A stretch of DNA of 26,475 bases from DATLBY01 sp035526665 (GTDB lineage Bacteria; Acidobacteriota; Terriglobia; Bryobacterales; Bryobacteraceae): the NCBI GenBank assembly GCA_035526665.1, contig DATLBY010000157.1:1-26475 (forward strand), read 5' to 3'. The translations under genes were made by a program, and so were the position numbers. The notes under the pieces were generated by a model. It saw nothing but the letters and a program-made list of their open reading frames with translations, was not told the DNA's origin and ran no database searches. Of the stretch, positions 16,701 through 23,312 are shown piece after piece; the first letter of the stretch is position 1, and each line of letters begins with the position of its first letter.

Positions 16701-17196
16701 CTTGCTGGAGGAAACGGTTCAGGAACTGAAGGGAGAAGAGGTTCCTCTAGAAATTCATACGACGCTGAACCTGGGTCTCGAGATACGGATTCCCCAGCAG
16801 TACATCGCGGACGAGCACCAGCGCCTGCGCGCCTACAAACAGATCGCGGACGCTAAAAATCCCGAGGACGCCGAGCGGATTCAGGGCGAGTTGGCGGACC
16901 GCTACGGCCCTCCGCCGGAGGCGGTGCTGAACCTGCTGCAATTCTCCGTCTTGAAGAGCGCTGTGGAGCGCGCCGGCGTGGAGGCGATCGATCGGCGTCA
17001 AGCGTATGTGAATATCAAATTCCATCCGGAATCGCGCATCGACCCTGCGCGGTTGCTGGAGATTGTGGGCGGCACCGAGGGCGCGCAGTTTACGCCTGCG
17101 GGAGTGCTGAGGCTCCCACTGCACGGAAAGGAAACGGCCCCCGAGATTCTCGGTTACCTGACGGAACTGTTTGCGCCCGGGGTTCCTATGCCATAA
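13714..17196 (+). CDS. mfd: Transcription-repair coupling factor Mfd
   Basis: ATP-driven translocase that removes RNA polymerase stalled at DNA lesions and recruits UvrA. The 1160-aa length and domain order are standard. A UvrB-homologous N-terminal part runs to about residue 350. The RNA-polymerase-interacting domain lies around 494-545 (PGDFVVHTAHGVGKFLG). The superfamily 2 helicase core follows with Walker A GDVGFGKTE (K653), DEEQ box (748-751), MSATPIPRTLHMSL, and the RGRVGRSNRRAYAYLL motif. A C-terminal TRCF domain ends the protein. No ATG fits. GTG at 13714, 4 bases after rfaE2, is preferred; a TTG at 13678 would overlap rfaE2 by 32 bases. No strong ribosome site is seen, so coupling to rfaE2 translation is likely. 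Confidence 0.97.
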   Translation: MTHPAIRDLFESLGREPGFQELVRRLHGEEVQRLSFSGVTNAAKALYLVLLGQRLERPLLVIVDGNKQAEALFELVDTFYSLLSTGRDEQRPQMIPALDVLPSQNLSPHSEISEQRAIGLWRLATRTVPITITPVASALLRTENREFYRQLALSLRVGDEISLDDLTAHIESIGYEKREPVEMVGEYSVRGGILDVFPAEAEKPVRVEFFGDLVESMRRFDAESQRSVLQVSDISLLPLIEFPKTRQLFHELAAQVEGERRPVPGEEFPGWEFWAPLVRPRVSSIVQLIRDPILIWDEPEQVASAAERLWKRLDDPEKPSACPADISFLRWQDLQQHAAGKSEVLLRQLEVITAIDSQPLHVATRASVAFHGNMQMAVSEGRSIVERGGRVVFFAPSTGELERLADILQEYSVPFQLGLDTSDATPQYLAERAYMAGSVAGTFLVKGWVRRGVVFTDSQVAIFGSEDLFDTSDLIGRPGPSKSQLAAFQADIADLKPGDFVVHTAHGVGKFLGLRSIPQGDQTGDFMLLEYAGDAKLYVPLTRLDLVQKFRGAGEGAAPPLDRLGGATWIKTKSRVKAKMRDMADELLKLYAERKMAEGFAFSKDANWQREFEDAFEYGATKDQTSAVRQIKKDMESPHPMDRLLCGDVGFGKTEVAMRAAFKALADGKQVAVLAPTTVLCLQHYETFRRRFAPFPVRVEMLSRFRSAKEVKQILEEVAAGKVDLVLGTHRLLSKDVEFRDLGLLIVDEEQRFGVRHKERLKQIKKNVDVLTMSATPIPRTLHMSLLGMRDMSIIETPPKDRLAVHTVVAHFEPDLIKTAIEQELSRGGQVYFVHNRVETIFRRAAMIQEMLPHARIGVGHGQMGEAELERVLLGFMKHDCDVFVCTTIVENGLDIPLANTMIIENAERYGLSELYQLRGRVGRSNRRAYAYLLVPADTELSDVARKRLAALKEFSDLGAGFKIAALDLELRGAGNLLGGEQHGHIGAVGFDMYIRLLEETVQELKGEEVPLEIHTTLNLGLEIRIPQQYIADEHQRLRAYKQIADAKNPEDAERIQGELADRYGPPPEAVLNLLQFSVLKSAVERAGVEAIDRRQAYVNIKFHPESRIDPARLLEIVGGTEGAQFTPAGVLRLPLHGKETAPEILGYLTELFAPGVPMP

Positions 17197-17224
17197 GTCC
17201 GCTATCCTCAATGAAGGAGCAAAC

Positions 17225-17650
17225 ATGAAACGCAAAGCAACAGCTGAATGGCGCGGTGGTTTGAAAGACGGCAAGGGTGCGATTTCGACAGAAAGCGGGG
17301 TGCTGGCGAACACTCAATATTCCTTCGGTACACGGTTTGAGAATGGTAAGGGAACCAATCCCGAGGAATTAATCGCTGCCGCTCATGCGGGCTGCTTCTC
17401 CATGGCTCTTTCGGCCCAATTGGGAGAGGCAAAAATTACTGCCGAAAGCATCCAGACGACTGCCATCGTGACATTAGAACAGGTGGAGACGGGGTGGACG
17501 GTCACCGAGAGCCACCTGGATGTGAAAGCGCGAATTCCCGGGGGCGACAAGGCTGCTTTTGAAACGGCCGCTGCTAATGCGAAGGCGGGGTGTCCCATTT
17601 CCCGCCTGCTGAACGCCAAAGTCACGATGGAAACGACGCTCGAAGTCTAA
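17225..17650 (+). CDS. osmC: OsmC-family organic hydroperoxide reductase
   Basis: Thiol-dependent peroxidase that detoxifies organic hydroperoxides in the cytosol. The 141-aa sequence strongly resembles E. coli OsmC along its whole length: STESGVL near residue 21, GTNPEELIAAAHAGCFSMALS with the peroxidatic cysteine C57, and KAGCPISRLL with resolving cysteine C123. The ATG at 17225 is chosen because AAGGAG precedes it at proper distance. The frame stays open a further 18 codons upstream into the end of mfd but looks non-coding there. It lies 28 bases after mfd and may be read through from it. It converges with the minus-strand gene ending at 17652, leaving almost no room for a terminator. Confidence 0.95.
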   Translation: MKRKATAEWRGGLKDGKGAISTESGVLANTQYSFGTRFENGKGTNPEELIAAAHAGCFSMALSAQLGEAKITAESIQTTAIVTLEQVETGWTVTESHLDVKARIPGGDKAAFETAAANAKAGCPISRLLNAKVTMETTLEV

Positions 17651-17651
17651 A

Positions 17652-17786
17652 CTACTTGCGTTTCCAGTGAATGAGAGCGGCAGCTCCCGTGCCCGCCACA
17701 AGAGCAATCACGGGAGCGCCGTGCGTGAAAAGCACAATCCAGGACAGGAGTGCGCCGGCTAGGAACAGCCACCACTTTACCGCCAT
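17652..17786 (-). CDS. 44-aa two-helix membrane protein of unknown function
   Basis: Starts MAVKWWLFLAGALL and ends IHWKRK. Almost the whole chain is hydrophobic, with two short membrane helices separated by a turn around THGAP and a basic tail. The chosen ATG at 17786 overlaps the end of the TPR gene by 10 bases. A longer frame to 17858 adds 24 polar residues that lie in the TPR gene and look non-coding. It is the last gene of the Amt operon. Its compact position and membrane character make it a believable small gene, but its expression is unproven. Confidence 0.5.
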   Translation of the reverse strand: MAVKWWLFLAGALLSWIVLFTHGAPVIALVAGTGAAALIHWKRK

Positions 17787-18277
17787 AGCATTGCCACGCA
17801 AACCACCGTCAGGAACAGCATTAATCCGATGGTGGGAACTTTCAGCGGCTTGGTCCACGCGGGCTTCTGAGTTCCCTCGCGGATTAACCTCCGAATCTCC
17901 AGCAACTGTTTACGAGCCATACCGATCTCCCATGGGTTTCGCGCGAGATCGATCGATTTTTCCGTCTCTTCCTGCGCGCGGCTGAGAGCCCGCAGTCTGT
18001 ATAAAAGCTCTGCGTACTTAAATTGGGCGAAGAAATGCCTGGAGTCCATCTGGATAGCTGCTTCCAGGGAATCCATCGATCGATACACATCATAGTTCAT
18101 GGCGTACGCCATACCCAAACATGTCCGGAGATCGGCTGAACGCGGGTCTTCCGCGCAGGCCTTTTCCAGAGAGACGATATAAGCGGCCAGTTTCTCCGGT
18201 GAGACCGTATTAGAATCCCGCCAGGGAACCGGCGGCGCAGAATGGGGTCCTGATGCCGTTGCAATTGCCGTGGACAT
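17777..18277 (-). CDS. TPR-like protein with C-terminal membrane anchor
   Basis: A 166-aa protein. An N-terminal polar region (to ~30) is followed by helical repeats resembling two TPR units, roughly residues 30-100, with typical A/Y spacing in LRTCLGMAYAMNYD and AQFKYAELLYRLRAL. A basic linker then leads to one hydrophobic helix at the very C-terminus (PTIGLMLFLTVVCVAML). It would therefore be tail-anchored with the TPR part in the cytosol. The ATG at 18277 is preferred because AGGTG lies 6 bases upstream, overlapping the amt stop; a GTG at 18286 is the alternative. It directly follows the Amt gene and may be a partner of the channel (inference). Confidence 0.72.
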   Translation of the reverse strand: MSTAIATASGPHSAPPVPWRDSNTVSPEKLAAYIVSLEKACAEDPRSADLRTCLGMAYAMNYDVYRSMDSLEAAIQMDSRHFFAQFKYAELLYRLRALSRAQEETEKSIDLARNPWEIGMARKQLLEIRRLIREGTQKPAWTKPLKVPTIGLMLFLTVVCVAMLWR

Positions 18278-18286
18278 AAGCTGCAC

Positions 18287-19933
18287 CTACTTGAGTTGAA
18301 ACTCCGGATATGCAACCGAGCCGATCTCTGGGATGTCCAGACCTTCCAACTCAGCCTGGGCCGAGACTCGCTGGCCGAGAACAGCGTCAATGACGAGATT
18401 CAGCACAAAGGTCAATGTGAATACAACTCCGAGCAGCGCGGATACGCCCATGAGCTGCGCCACGAGCTGACCGGGGTCGCCATACAAGAGGCCTGTCACG
18501 GAACCATTGACACCATTCCAGGATCCGCCATAGTTGCTTTTCCCATCGGCAAAAAGTCCGACGGCGATGACGCCCCAGATTCCGTTTGCGCCGTGGACCG
18601 AGATTGCACCCACCGGGTCGTCTACCTTCATCACGCGCTCCACGAACTCCACCGACAGACAGACCAGAATACCCGCGATCAGGCCGATGAGGACCGACGC
18701 CACAGGATTCACAAATCCGCAAGGCGCCGTGATGGCTACCAGTCCGGCAAGCAGACCGTTGCCGGTCATGGAAGCATCCGGCTTGCCATAACGGATCCAC
18801 ATGTAATACATCGCGCTGAACGAACCGGCCATTCCAGCGAGCATTGTATTGACCGCAATCGAGCCGATGCGAAGATTTCCGTTTCCGGAAGCGCCCAAAG
18901 TAGAACCGGGATTGAAGCCGAACCATCCGAAGGCCAGAATAAAGCACCCGGTGAGTACGAGGACTAGGTCGTGTCCGGGCATAGCGTTGGGTTTTCCGTC
19001 CCGGTTGAACTTACCAATGCGGGGCCCAACGATCAGTGCCAGAGCCAAAGCGCTCAAGCCGCCTACAGCGTGCACTACGCCAGATCCGGCAAAGTCGCAA
19101 TAGCCGTGGCCGAGACCGAAATTGGCGCCCAGGTTAGCCAGCCAACCACCGCCCCAAGCCCAGTTGGCGAAGAGAGGATAAGTGAATGCGCCGAGCACAA
19201 AGGAAGACACAAGAAAGGCCGAAAATTTCCAACGTTCCGCGGCCGATCCGGTGACAATGGTCAGAGCAGTGTCCATGAACACCATCTGGAACAGGAAGAC
19301 CACCATGACCGAGACGTCATAGCTGCCGGCGTGCATGAGGAAAAAGCCGTTCTGACCGAACAGGCCGAATGTTTTGCCGAACAGAGTGATGGCGAACTCC
19401 GAGTTGAGCGGCGGCGTGCCGCCGAGATTTGCAATCGCGCCCACTCCGCCCATTTGCAAGGCGAAGCCACAGAGCCAATAAGCTAGCATTCCAGTGCCAT
19501 ACACCATGAAATTCATCATCATGGTGTGATTGGCGTTTTTGGCCCTGCAGAGGCCCGTTTCGACGATGGCGAAACCGGCCTGCATAAACATGACCAGGAA
19601 CCCGGCAACCAAGGTCCACATGAAATTGATTGCGATCTTATTCTGGCCGACTTGATTCACCAAATCGGACACGGTCAGGCCTTTTTTGGAATCAGCAACC
19701 GCGACGTCCGCCGCGGTCCCGGTCAATGCTCCGTCTGGATCGCCTTTGGCCCTGGCTTCCGCTTTTGGTGCTTCGACATTTTTGAAATCCGCGTCTGTGA
19801 TTCCTACCGGTGCTGGAGCAGGTGGAGTTGCGGGGGTCACCACAGGCGGTGCCTGGGCGGGTGGAGGCGTCTGGGCGCAGAGTAGCGCTGCCAGCGTGAC
19901 CATGAACAACAATCTTAGTGTTTTTATCTTCAT
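18287..19933 (-). CDS. amt: Ammonium transporter (Amt/MEP/Rh), long N-terminal extension
   Basis: Inner-membrane ammonium channel of 548 aa, about 100 longer than a minimal Amt. A signal-like hydrophobic segment (residues 7-20) is followed by a Pro/Ala-rich and then charged stretch to about residue 97. The channel core follows with about eleven hydrophobic helices. The conserved substrate residues are present: D280 and H288 in DFAGSGVVHAVGG, and H447 in ISVHGANGIWG, matching D160/H168/H318 of E. coli AmtB. AERWKF is the family AER motif. It is preceded 9 bases upstream by a 60-aa membrane protein gene and followed by the TPR gene. The role of the extracytoplasmic extension is unknown. Confidence 0.95.
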   Translation of the reverse strand: MKIKTLRLLFMVTLAALLCAQTPPPAQAPPVVTPATPPAPAPVGITDADFKNVEAPKAEARAKGDPDGALTGTAADVAVADSKKGLTVSDLVNQVGQNKIAINFMWTLVAGFLVMFMQAGFAIVETGLCRAKNANHTMMMNFMVYGTGMLAYWLCGFALQMGGVGAIANLGGTPPLNSEFAITLFGKTFGLFGQNGFFLMHAGSYDVSVMVVFLFQMVFMDTALTIVTGSAAERWKFSAFLVSSFVLGAFTYPLFANWAWGGGWLANLGANFGLGHGYCDFAGSGVVHAVGGLSALALALIVGPRIGKFNRDGKPNAMPGHDLVLVLTGCFILAFGWFGFNPGSTLGASGNGNLRIGSIAVNTMLAGMAGSFSAMYYMWIRYGKPDASMTGNGLLAGLVAITAPCGFVNPVASVLIGLIAGILVCLSVEFVERVMKVDDPVGAISVHGANGIWGVIAVGLFADGKSNYGGSWNGVNGSVTGLLYGDPGQLVAQLMGVSALLGVVFTLTFVLNLVIDAVLGQRVSAQAELEGLDIPEIGSVAYPEFQLK

Positions 19934-19942
19934 GATCGCTCT

Positions 19943-20125
19943 TTATTTCCTCCAGATGGCGTCCTTCAGATACGCCTTGTTGATCACGCCAATGATGCCG
20001 ACGAGACTCACAATGATTCCGGCAAGAGCCATCAACATTCGGCCGTTCACGCCGGAGGTCATTCCTAAACTCATCAGGCTGATCAGAAACCCAAAAAGGG
20101 TTATGACGATGCCTACGAAAATCAT
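19943..20125 (-). CDS. 60-aa two-helix membrane protein upstream of amt
   Basis: Two hydrophobic helices (about residues 2-21 and 31-49) joined by a short polar turn (TSGVNGR), with a basic C-terminus. AAGGAG lies 5 bases before the ATG at 20125, an excellent ribosome site, and amt starts 9 bases after its stop. It is probably the first gene of the amt operon. I do not recognise a family; a small accessory subunit of the transporter is one possibility. Confidence 0.68.
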   Translation of the reverse strand: MIFVGIVITLFGFLISLMSLGMTSGVNGRMLMALAGIIVSLVGIIGVINKAYLKDAIWRK

Positions 20126-20231
20126 GCATTCTCCTTAGAAAAGTTTTTAGGAATTGTGGCTAACGGACGAGGTTAGGTGGAACTTCAGCAACTGCCAACT
20201 ACTCGATCAACTTAAGGAAGCTTCGAAACAA

Positions 20232-21374
20232 TCATCGTTTTGGACCGAAGAAAGCGAGGACTCCTAAAGTGACGGTAGTTTGATTCTTGGAAACAGCGGA
20301 CCCGCTCCCCCGATCGAAGAATGGCTGGTCAGACCAGTCGCGGCGGAACTCAAGCCGGGCGAGCAGACCTTCCACCATCTTGTACTCGCCGGTGAGTGTA
20401 ACTTCCTTGACCTTCTGGACCGTCCCCGTGCTAAACCCATCATGGTCGCTGAAGTATTCAGCGCGTGGGGCAAAAGCCCAATTGCCGGCCGAGAATCTCG
20501 CGGCGGCTGCTAGACCGGTCCAAGTGCTTGCGCCCTTTCCGATATTCTTGTCGCGGCCGTAATCGAAGTTGACGTAGAAATTTGCGTGGTCGGATGGCGT
20601 CAGCAGGAGCGTGGTGTCGTAGAGGTTACGAAATCCCTTATTGGTGCCGGCCTTCTCAGGGCCTGTGTAATAGTTGTTCGACCAAGTTGCTTTCTTACTG
20701 ATGAAAGTCGCGGAAAGGCCGACAGTCTTGCCGGAATTGTTGTCCTCCACGTTGTTCCAACCATTGGTCAACGACACGCCACCAGTGAAATGGGCTCCGA
20801 CTGGAATGCTGGTACGTACGCCAACGTGGTAATAGGGAATAGCCCAGGAAAACAGCAACGACCGTGAATAGTTCCAGTTGGAATTGCTCTCGATCACCTC
20901 AGCTCCGGCGTTCGTGACAAACTTGCCAAAGTCCACTTGCAAGCCCTTCGCCTTGGCAGGCTTCAAGCTGACGAAGGCCTGCTCAATATTGCGGAAGATG
21001 CTGGGGGCCTGCTCCGTGCCATGAATCATTTCGAAGGTCCGGCCAAACCCCAAATCGATCTGGAAGCCGACAGGGTCCGCGGTGTGCGCCATCGAAAATT
21101 TGGCCATATTCAGGCTGAACTGGTTCGCTTTGACATTGAAGTTATACAGATTATTGGTTTGGGATGCCGGGTGATTTGCATTGAAAGCATAATAGCCATC
21201 CACCAGGCCGCTGAAGTCGATCGATCCGGCGGACCACACGGGAGCTGCTGGCGCGGGAGGCTTATCCGTTGCGGATGGCTTCTCAACCGCGGCCGGTGGG
21301 GTTGGCGCTTGTCCCGACGCAACGAACGCGCTCCAGAGAAATAGCACTCCAAGGACACACTTCGGCTGTTGCAT
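20232..21374 (-). CDS. Outer-membrane beta-barrel porin (OmpL/BBP2-like)
   Basis: A 380-aa exported protein. A signal peptide (VLGVLFLWSAFVASGQA) is followed by a Pro/Ala-rich linker to about residue 45. Then come alternating amphipathic beta strands rich in Gly, Asn, Tyr and Phe, ending in FFGPKR. The pattern, including GLVDGYYAFNAN near the start of the barrel, matches the putative beta-barrel porin-2 group. The frame is open upstream to 21470, but the ATG at 21374 is chosen because the signal peptide follows and GGGAGA lies 11 bases before it. The gene lies between the two Amt genes, suggesting that it lets ammonium or another nitrogen source cross the outer membrane (inference). Confidence 0.85.
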   Translation of the reverse strand: MQQPKCVLGVLFLWSAFVASGQAPTPPAAVEKPSATDKPPAPAAPVWSAGSIDFSGLVDGYYAFNANHPASQTNNLYNFNVKANQFSLNMAKFSMAHTADPVGFQIDLGFGRTFEMIHGTEQAPSIFRNIEQAFVSLKPAKAKGLQVDFGKFVTNAGAEVIESNSNWNYSRSLLFSWAIPYYHVGVRTSIPVGAHFTGGVSLTNGWNNVEDNNSGKTVGLSATFISKKATWSNNYYTGPEKAGTNKGFRNLYDTTLLLTPSDHANFYVNFDYGRDKNIGKGASTWTGLAAAARFSAGNWAFAPRAEYFSDHDGFSTGTVQKVKEVTLTGEYKMVEGLLARLEFRRDWSDQPFFDRGSGSAVSKNQTTVTLGVLAFFGPKR

Positions 21375-21530
21375 GCGATTTGTTTCTCCCATGTGTAGAG
21401 TTTTGCTTGCTTTTGGAACGCACCTCATTCTAGGCTCTGATGACTTTGCGAAGCCAATAGAAAATTTCAATGGCCCCGATTGAAAGGTTTAGCTTCTCTA
21501 AATGCCTGTCGGCGTAGGATATTTAAAAAG

Positions 21531-21550
21531 ATTTGCAGCGGATTGCAAAT
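21531..21550. promoter_or_regulatory. Palindromic operator-like site upstream of amtB
   Basis: ATTTGCA (21531-21537) and TGCAAAT (21544-21550) are perfect inverted copies around GCGGAT, ending 28 bases before the amtB start in the 204-base divergent region. The symmetry and position suit a dimeric regulator binding near a promoter. No sigma-54 -24/-12 element was found here by eye. Confidence 0.45.
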
Positions 21551-21578
21551 ACACCAGAAGTGAGGGACAGCGACCAGG

Positions 21579-22961
21579 ATGTCGAAACCAATGCAGTTGA
21601 TAATATTTTTGCTTTCAGCCGGGACTGTGCTGGCGCAGGCGCCTCAGGCAGGCGATGCGAGGCTGGCAGCGTTGGAAACAGCCGTTAAGTCGGCCCAATC
21701 GGCGGGCGACAACGCATGGATGTTAACCAGTGCGGCTCTCGTGCTGATGATGACGGGACCAGGACTCGCCCTGTTCTACGGCGGCCTGGTACGGAAGAAG
21801 AATGTGTTGGGAACCATGATGCAAAGTTTCGTGCTGATGGCTCTGATCACAGTGCTGTGGGCAGTTTGCGGCTACAGCCTTGCGTTTGGGGAAGGAAGTG
21901 CATTTATCGGCGACATGCGTTACCTGTTCCTGAACAACGTAGGGAGCGCACCTAACGCCGATTATGCCGGCACGATTCCGCAGCAGACATTCATGATCTA
22001 TCAGCTCATGTTTGCGATTATCACTCCGGCCTTGATTTCAGGCGCATTCGCCGAACGTATGCGTTTTAGCGCCATGCTCCTGTTTATGACGCTGTGGGCG
22101 CTGATCGTCTACTTCCCAATGGCCCACATGGTTTGGGGCAAGGGAGGACTGCTGAATGCATATCTAGGCGGCAAGATACCCTGCTTCGATTTTGCCGGGG
22201 GAACCGTGGTGCACATCACCTCAGGCTTCTCCGCGCTGGTATGCGCCATCTATCTCGGGAAGCGCCATGGATATCCCGAGGGAATGAAACCGCATAGCCT
22301 GGTGCTTAGTTTTATCGGTGCGTGCTTGTTATGGGTGGGCTGGTTCGGGTTCAATGCCGGCAGCGCGCTTTCTGCTTCCCCGCTTGCCACGAGCGCCTTT
22401 GTCGCGACTCACTTTGGCGCCGCCGCGGCTGCGCTCGGCTGGATCGCGGCCGAGTGGCTCCAGAACGGCAAGCCGTCTGTGTTGGGTGCGATTTCCGGAG
22501 CCGTTGCCGGCCTGGTGGCGATCACACCGGCATCGGGGTTTGTAAGACCGTTCCCAGCGCTCCTGATTGGCTTGATCGCAGGCTTTGTCTGCTACATGAT
22601 GGTGACTTCCGTGAAGCAGCGTATGGGTTACGACGATTCACTGGATGCTTTTGGCGTACACGGCGTGGGCGGTACGGTGGGCGCTCTGCTCACGGGCGTC
22701 TTTGCCACCAACGCGGTTAACGATGCTTTAAAGACGGCTGCCGGACAGCCCGCGGCGCTCGGGCTGGTGGACGGCAATCCCATGCAGGTCGTCAATCAAC
22801 TGGCCGGCTGCGCCATCGCGGCGGGGCTAGGCATTGTGGGCACACTAATCGCGCTCAAGATCTGTGACATGGTGGTAGGTGTCCGTCTAGATAGCAGACA
22901 GGAGCTTGCCGGTCTCGATGTAAGTATGCACGGCGAAGAAGGCTACAATCTTGAATCCTAG
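21579..22961 (+). CDS. amtB: Ammonium transporter AmtB
   Basis: Inner-membrane ammonium channel of 460 aa with a signal peptide (LIIFLLSAGTVLAQA) and eleven predicted helices. The conserved channel residues are D204 and H212 in DFAGGTVVHIT, and H361 in FGVHGVGGTVG. The GAFAERMRFSA motif and the C-terminal cytosolic tail starting near VGVRLDSRQELAGLD, the docking region for PII, are typical. glnB starts 12 bases downstream, the classic amtB-PII pairing. This copy is closer to E. coli AmtB in length than the minus-strand Amt. The ribosome site is weak (CAGG just before the ATG). Confidence 0.96.
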   Translation: MSKPMQLIIFLLSAGTVLAQAPQAGDARLAALETAVKSAQSAGDNAWMLTSAALVLMMTGPGLALFYGGLVRKKNVLGTMMQSFVLMALITVLWAVCGYSLAFGEGSAFIGDMRYLFLNNVGSAPNADYAGTIPQQTFMIYQLMFAIITPALISGAFAERMRFSAMLLFMTLWALIVYFPMAHMVWGKGGLLNAYLGGKIPCFDFAGGTVVHITSGFSALVCAIYLGKRHGYPEGMKPHSLVLSFIGACLLWVGWFGFNAGSALSASPLATSAFVATHFGAAAAALGWIAAEWLQNGKPSVLGAISGAVAGLVAITPASGFVRPFPALLIGLIAGFVCYMMVTSVKQRMGYDDSLDAFGVHGVGGTVGALLTGVFATNAVNDALKTAAGQPAALGLVDGNPMQVVNQLAGCAIAAGLGIVGTLIALKICDMVVGVRLDSRQELAGLDVSMHGEEGYNLES

Positions 22962-22973
22962 GGGAGAGAAGAT

Positions 22974-23312
22974 ATGAAAAAGATCGAAGCGATTATTCAG
23001 CCCTTCAAGCTGGAAGAGGTCAAGGAAGCTCTGAAGAGTATTGGTATCGACGGCATGACCATCACGGAAGTGCGTGGTCATGGGCGCCAGAAAGGGCACA
23101 AAGAGGTTTACCGTGGGCAGGAGTACAACGTGGATCTTCTCCCGAAAGTTAAAATCGAAATGGTAATCCCGGTGAGCCGCGAAGAAGAGGTGATCCGGAC
23201 TCTCTCCGCAGCCGCGCGTACCGGAAATATTGGCGACGGGAAAATTTTTACCTACGATGTCGCAGAAGCCATCCGGATCCGCAACGAAGACCGTGGCGAG
23301 TCCGCGCTCTAG
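22974..23312 (+). CDS. glnB: Nitrogen regulatory protein PII
   Basis: Trimeric sensor of 2-oxoglutarate, ATP/ADP and, through modification, glutamine. It blocks AmtB when nitrogen is ample. The 112-aa length is exact for the family. Tyr51, the uridylylation site, is in the T-loop (VYRGQEYNVDLLPK), and the second signature TGNIGDGKIF is present. GGGGAGA provides a ribosome site. It lies between amtB and glnD, so it could act as GlnK-type channel regulator, general GlnB, or both. The two cannot be separated from sequence alone. Confidence 0.97.
   Translation: MKKIEAIIQPFKLEEVKEALKSIGIDGMTITEVRGHGRQKGHKEVYRGQEYNVDLLPKVKIEMVIPVSREEEVIRTLSAAARTGNIGDGKIFTYDVAEAIRIRNEDRGESAL

Noticed and set aside
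19692..20129. 145-aa minus-strand frame starting 4 bases before the 60-aa membrane protein
   Set aside because: Basic, low-quality sequence overlapping the start of amt. The 60-aa frame has the proper ribosome spacing and a clear membrane-protein pattern.
20126..21578. Sigma-54 promoters ahead of the amt genes
   Set aside because: Sequences such as TTGGCAGTTGC were inspected on both strands, but none has GG and GC elements at the required 10-base spacing.
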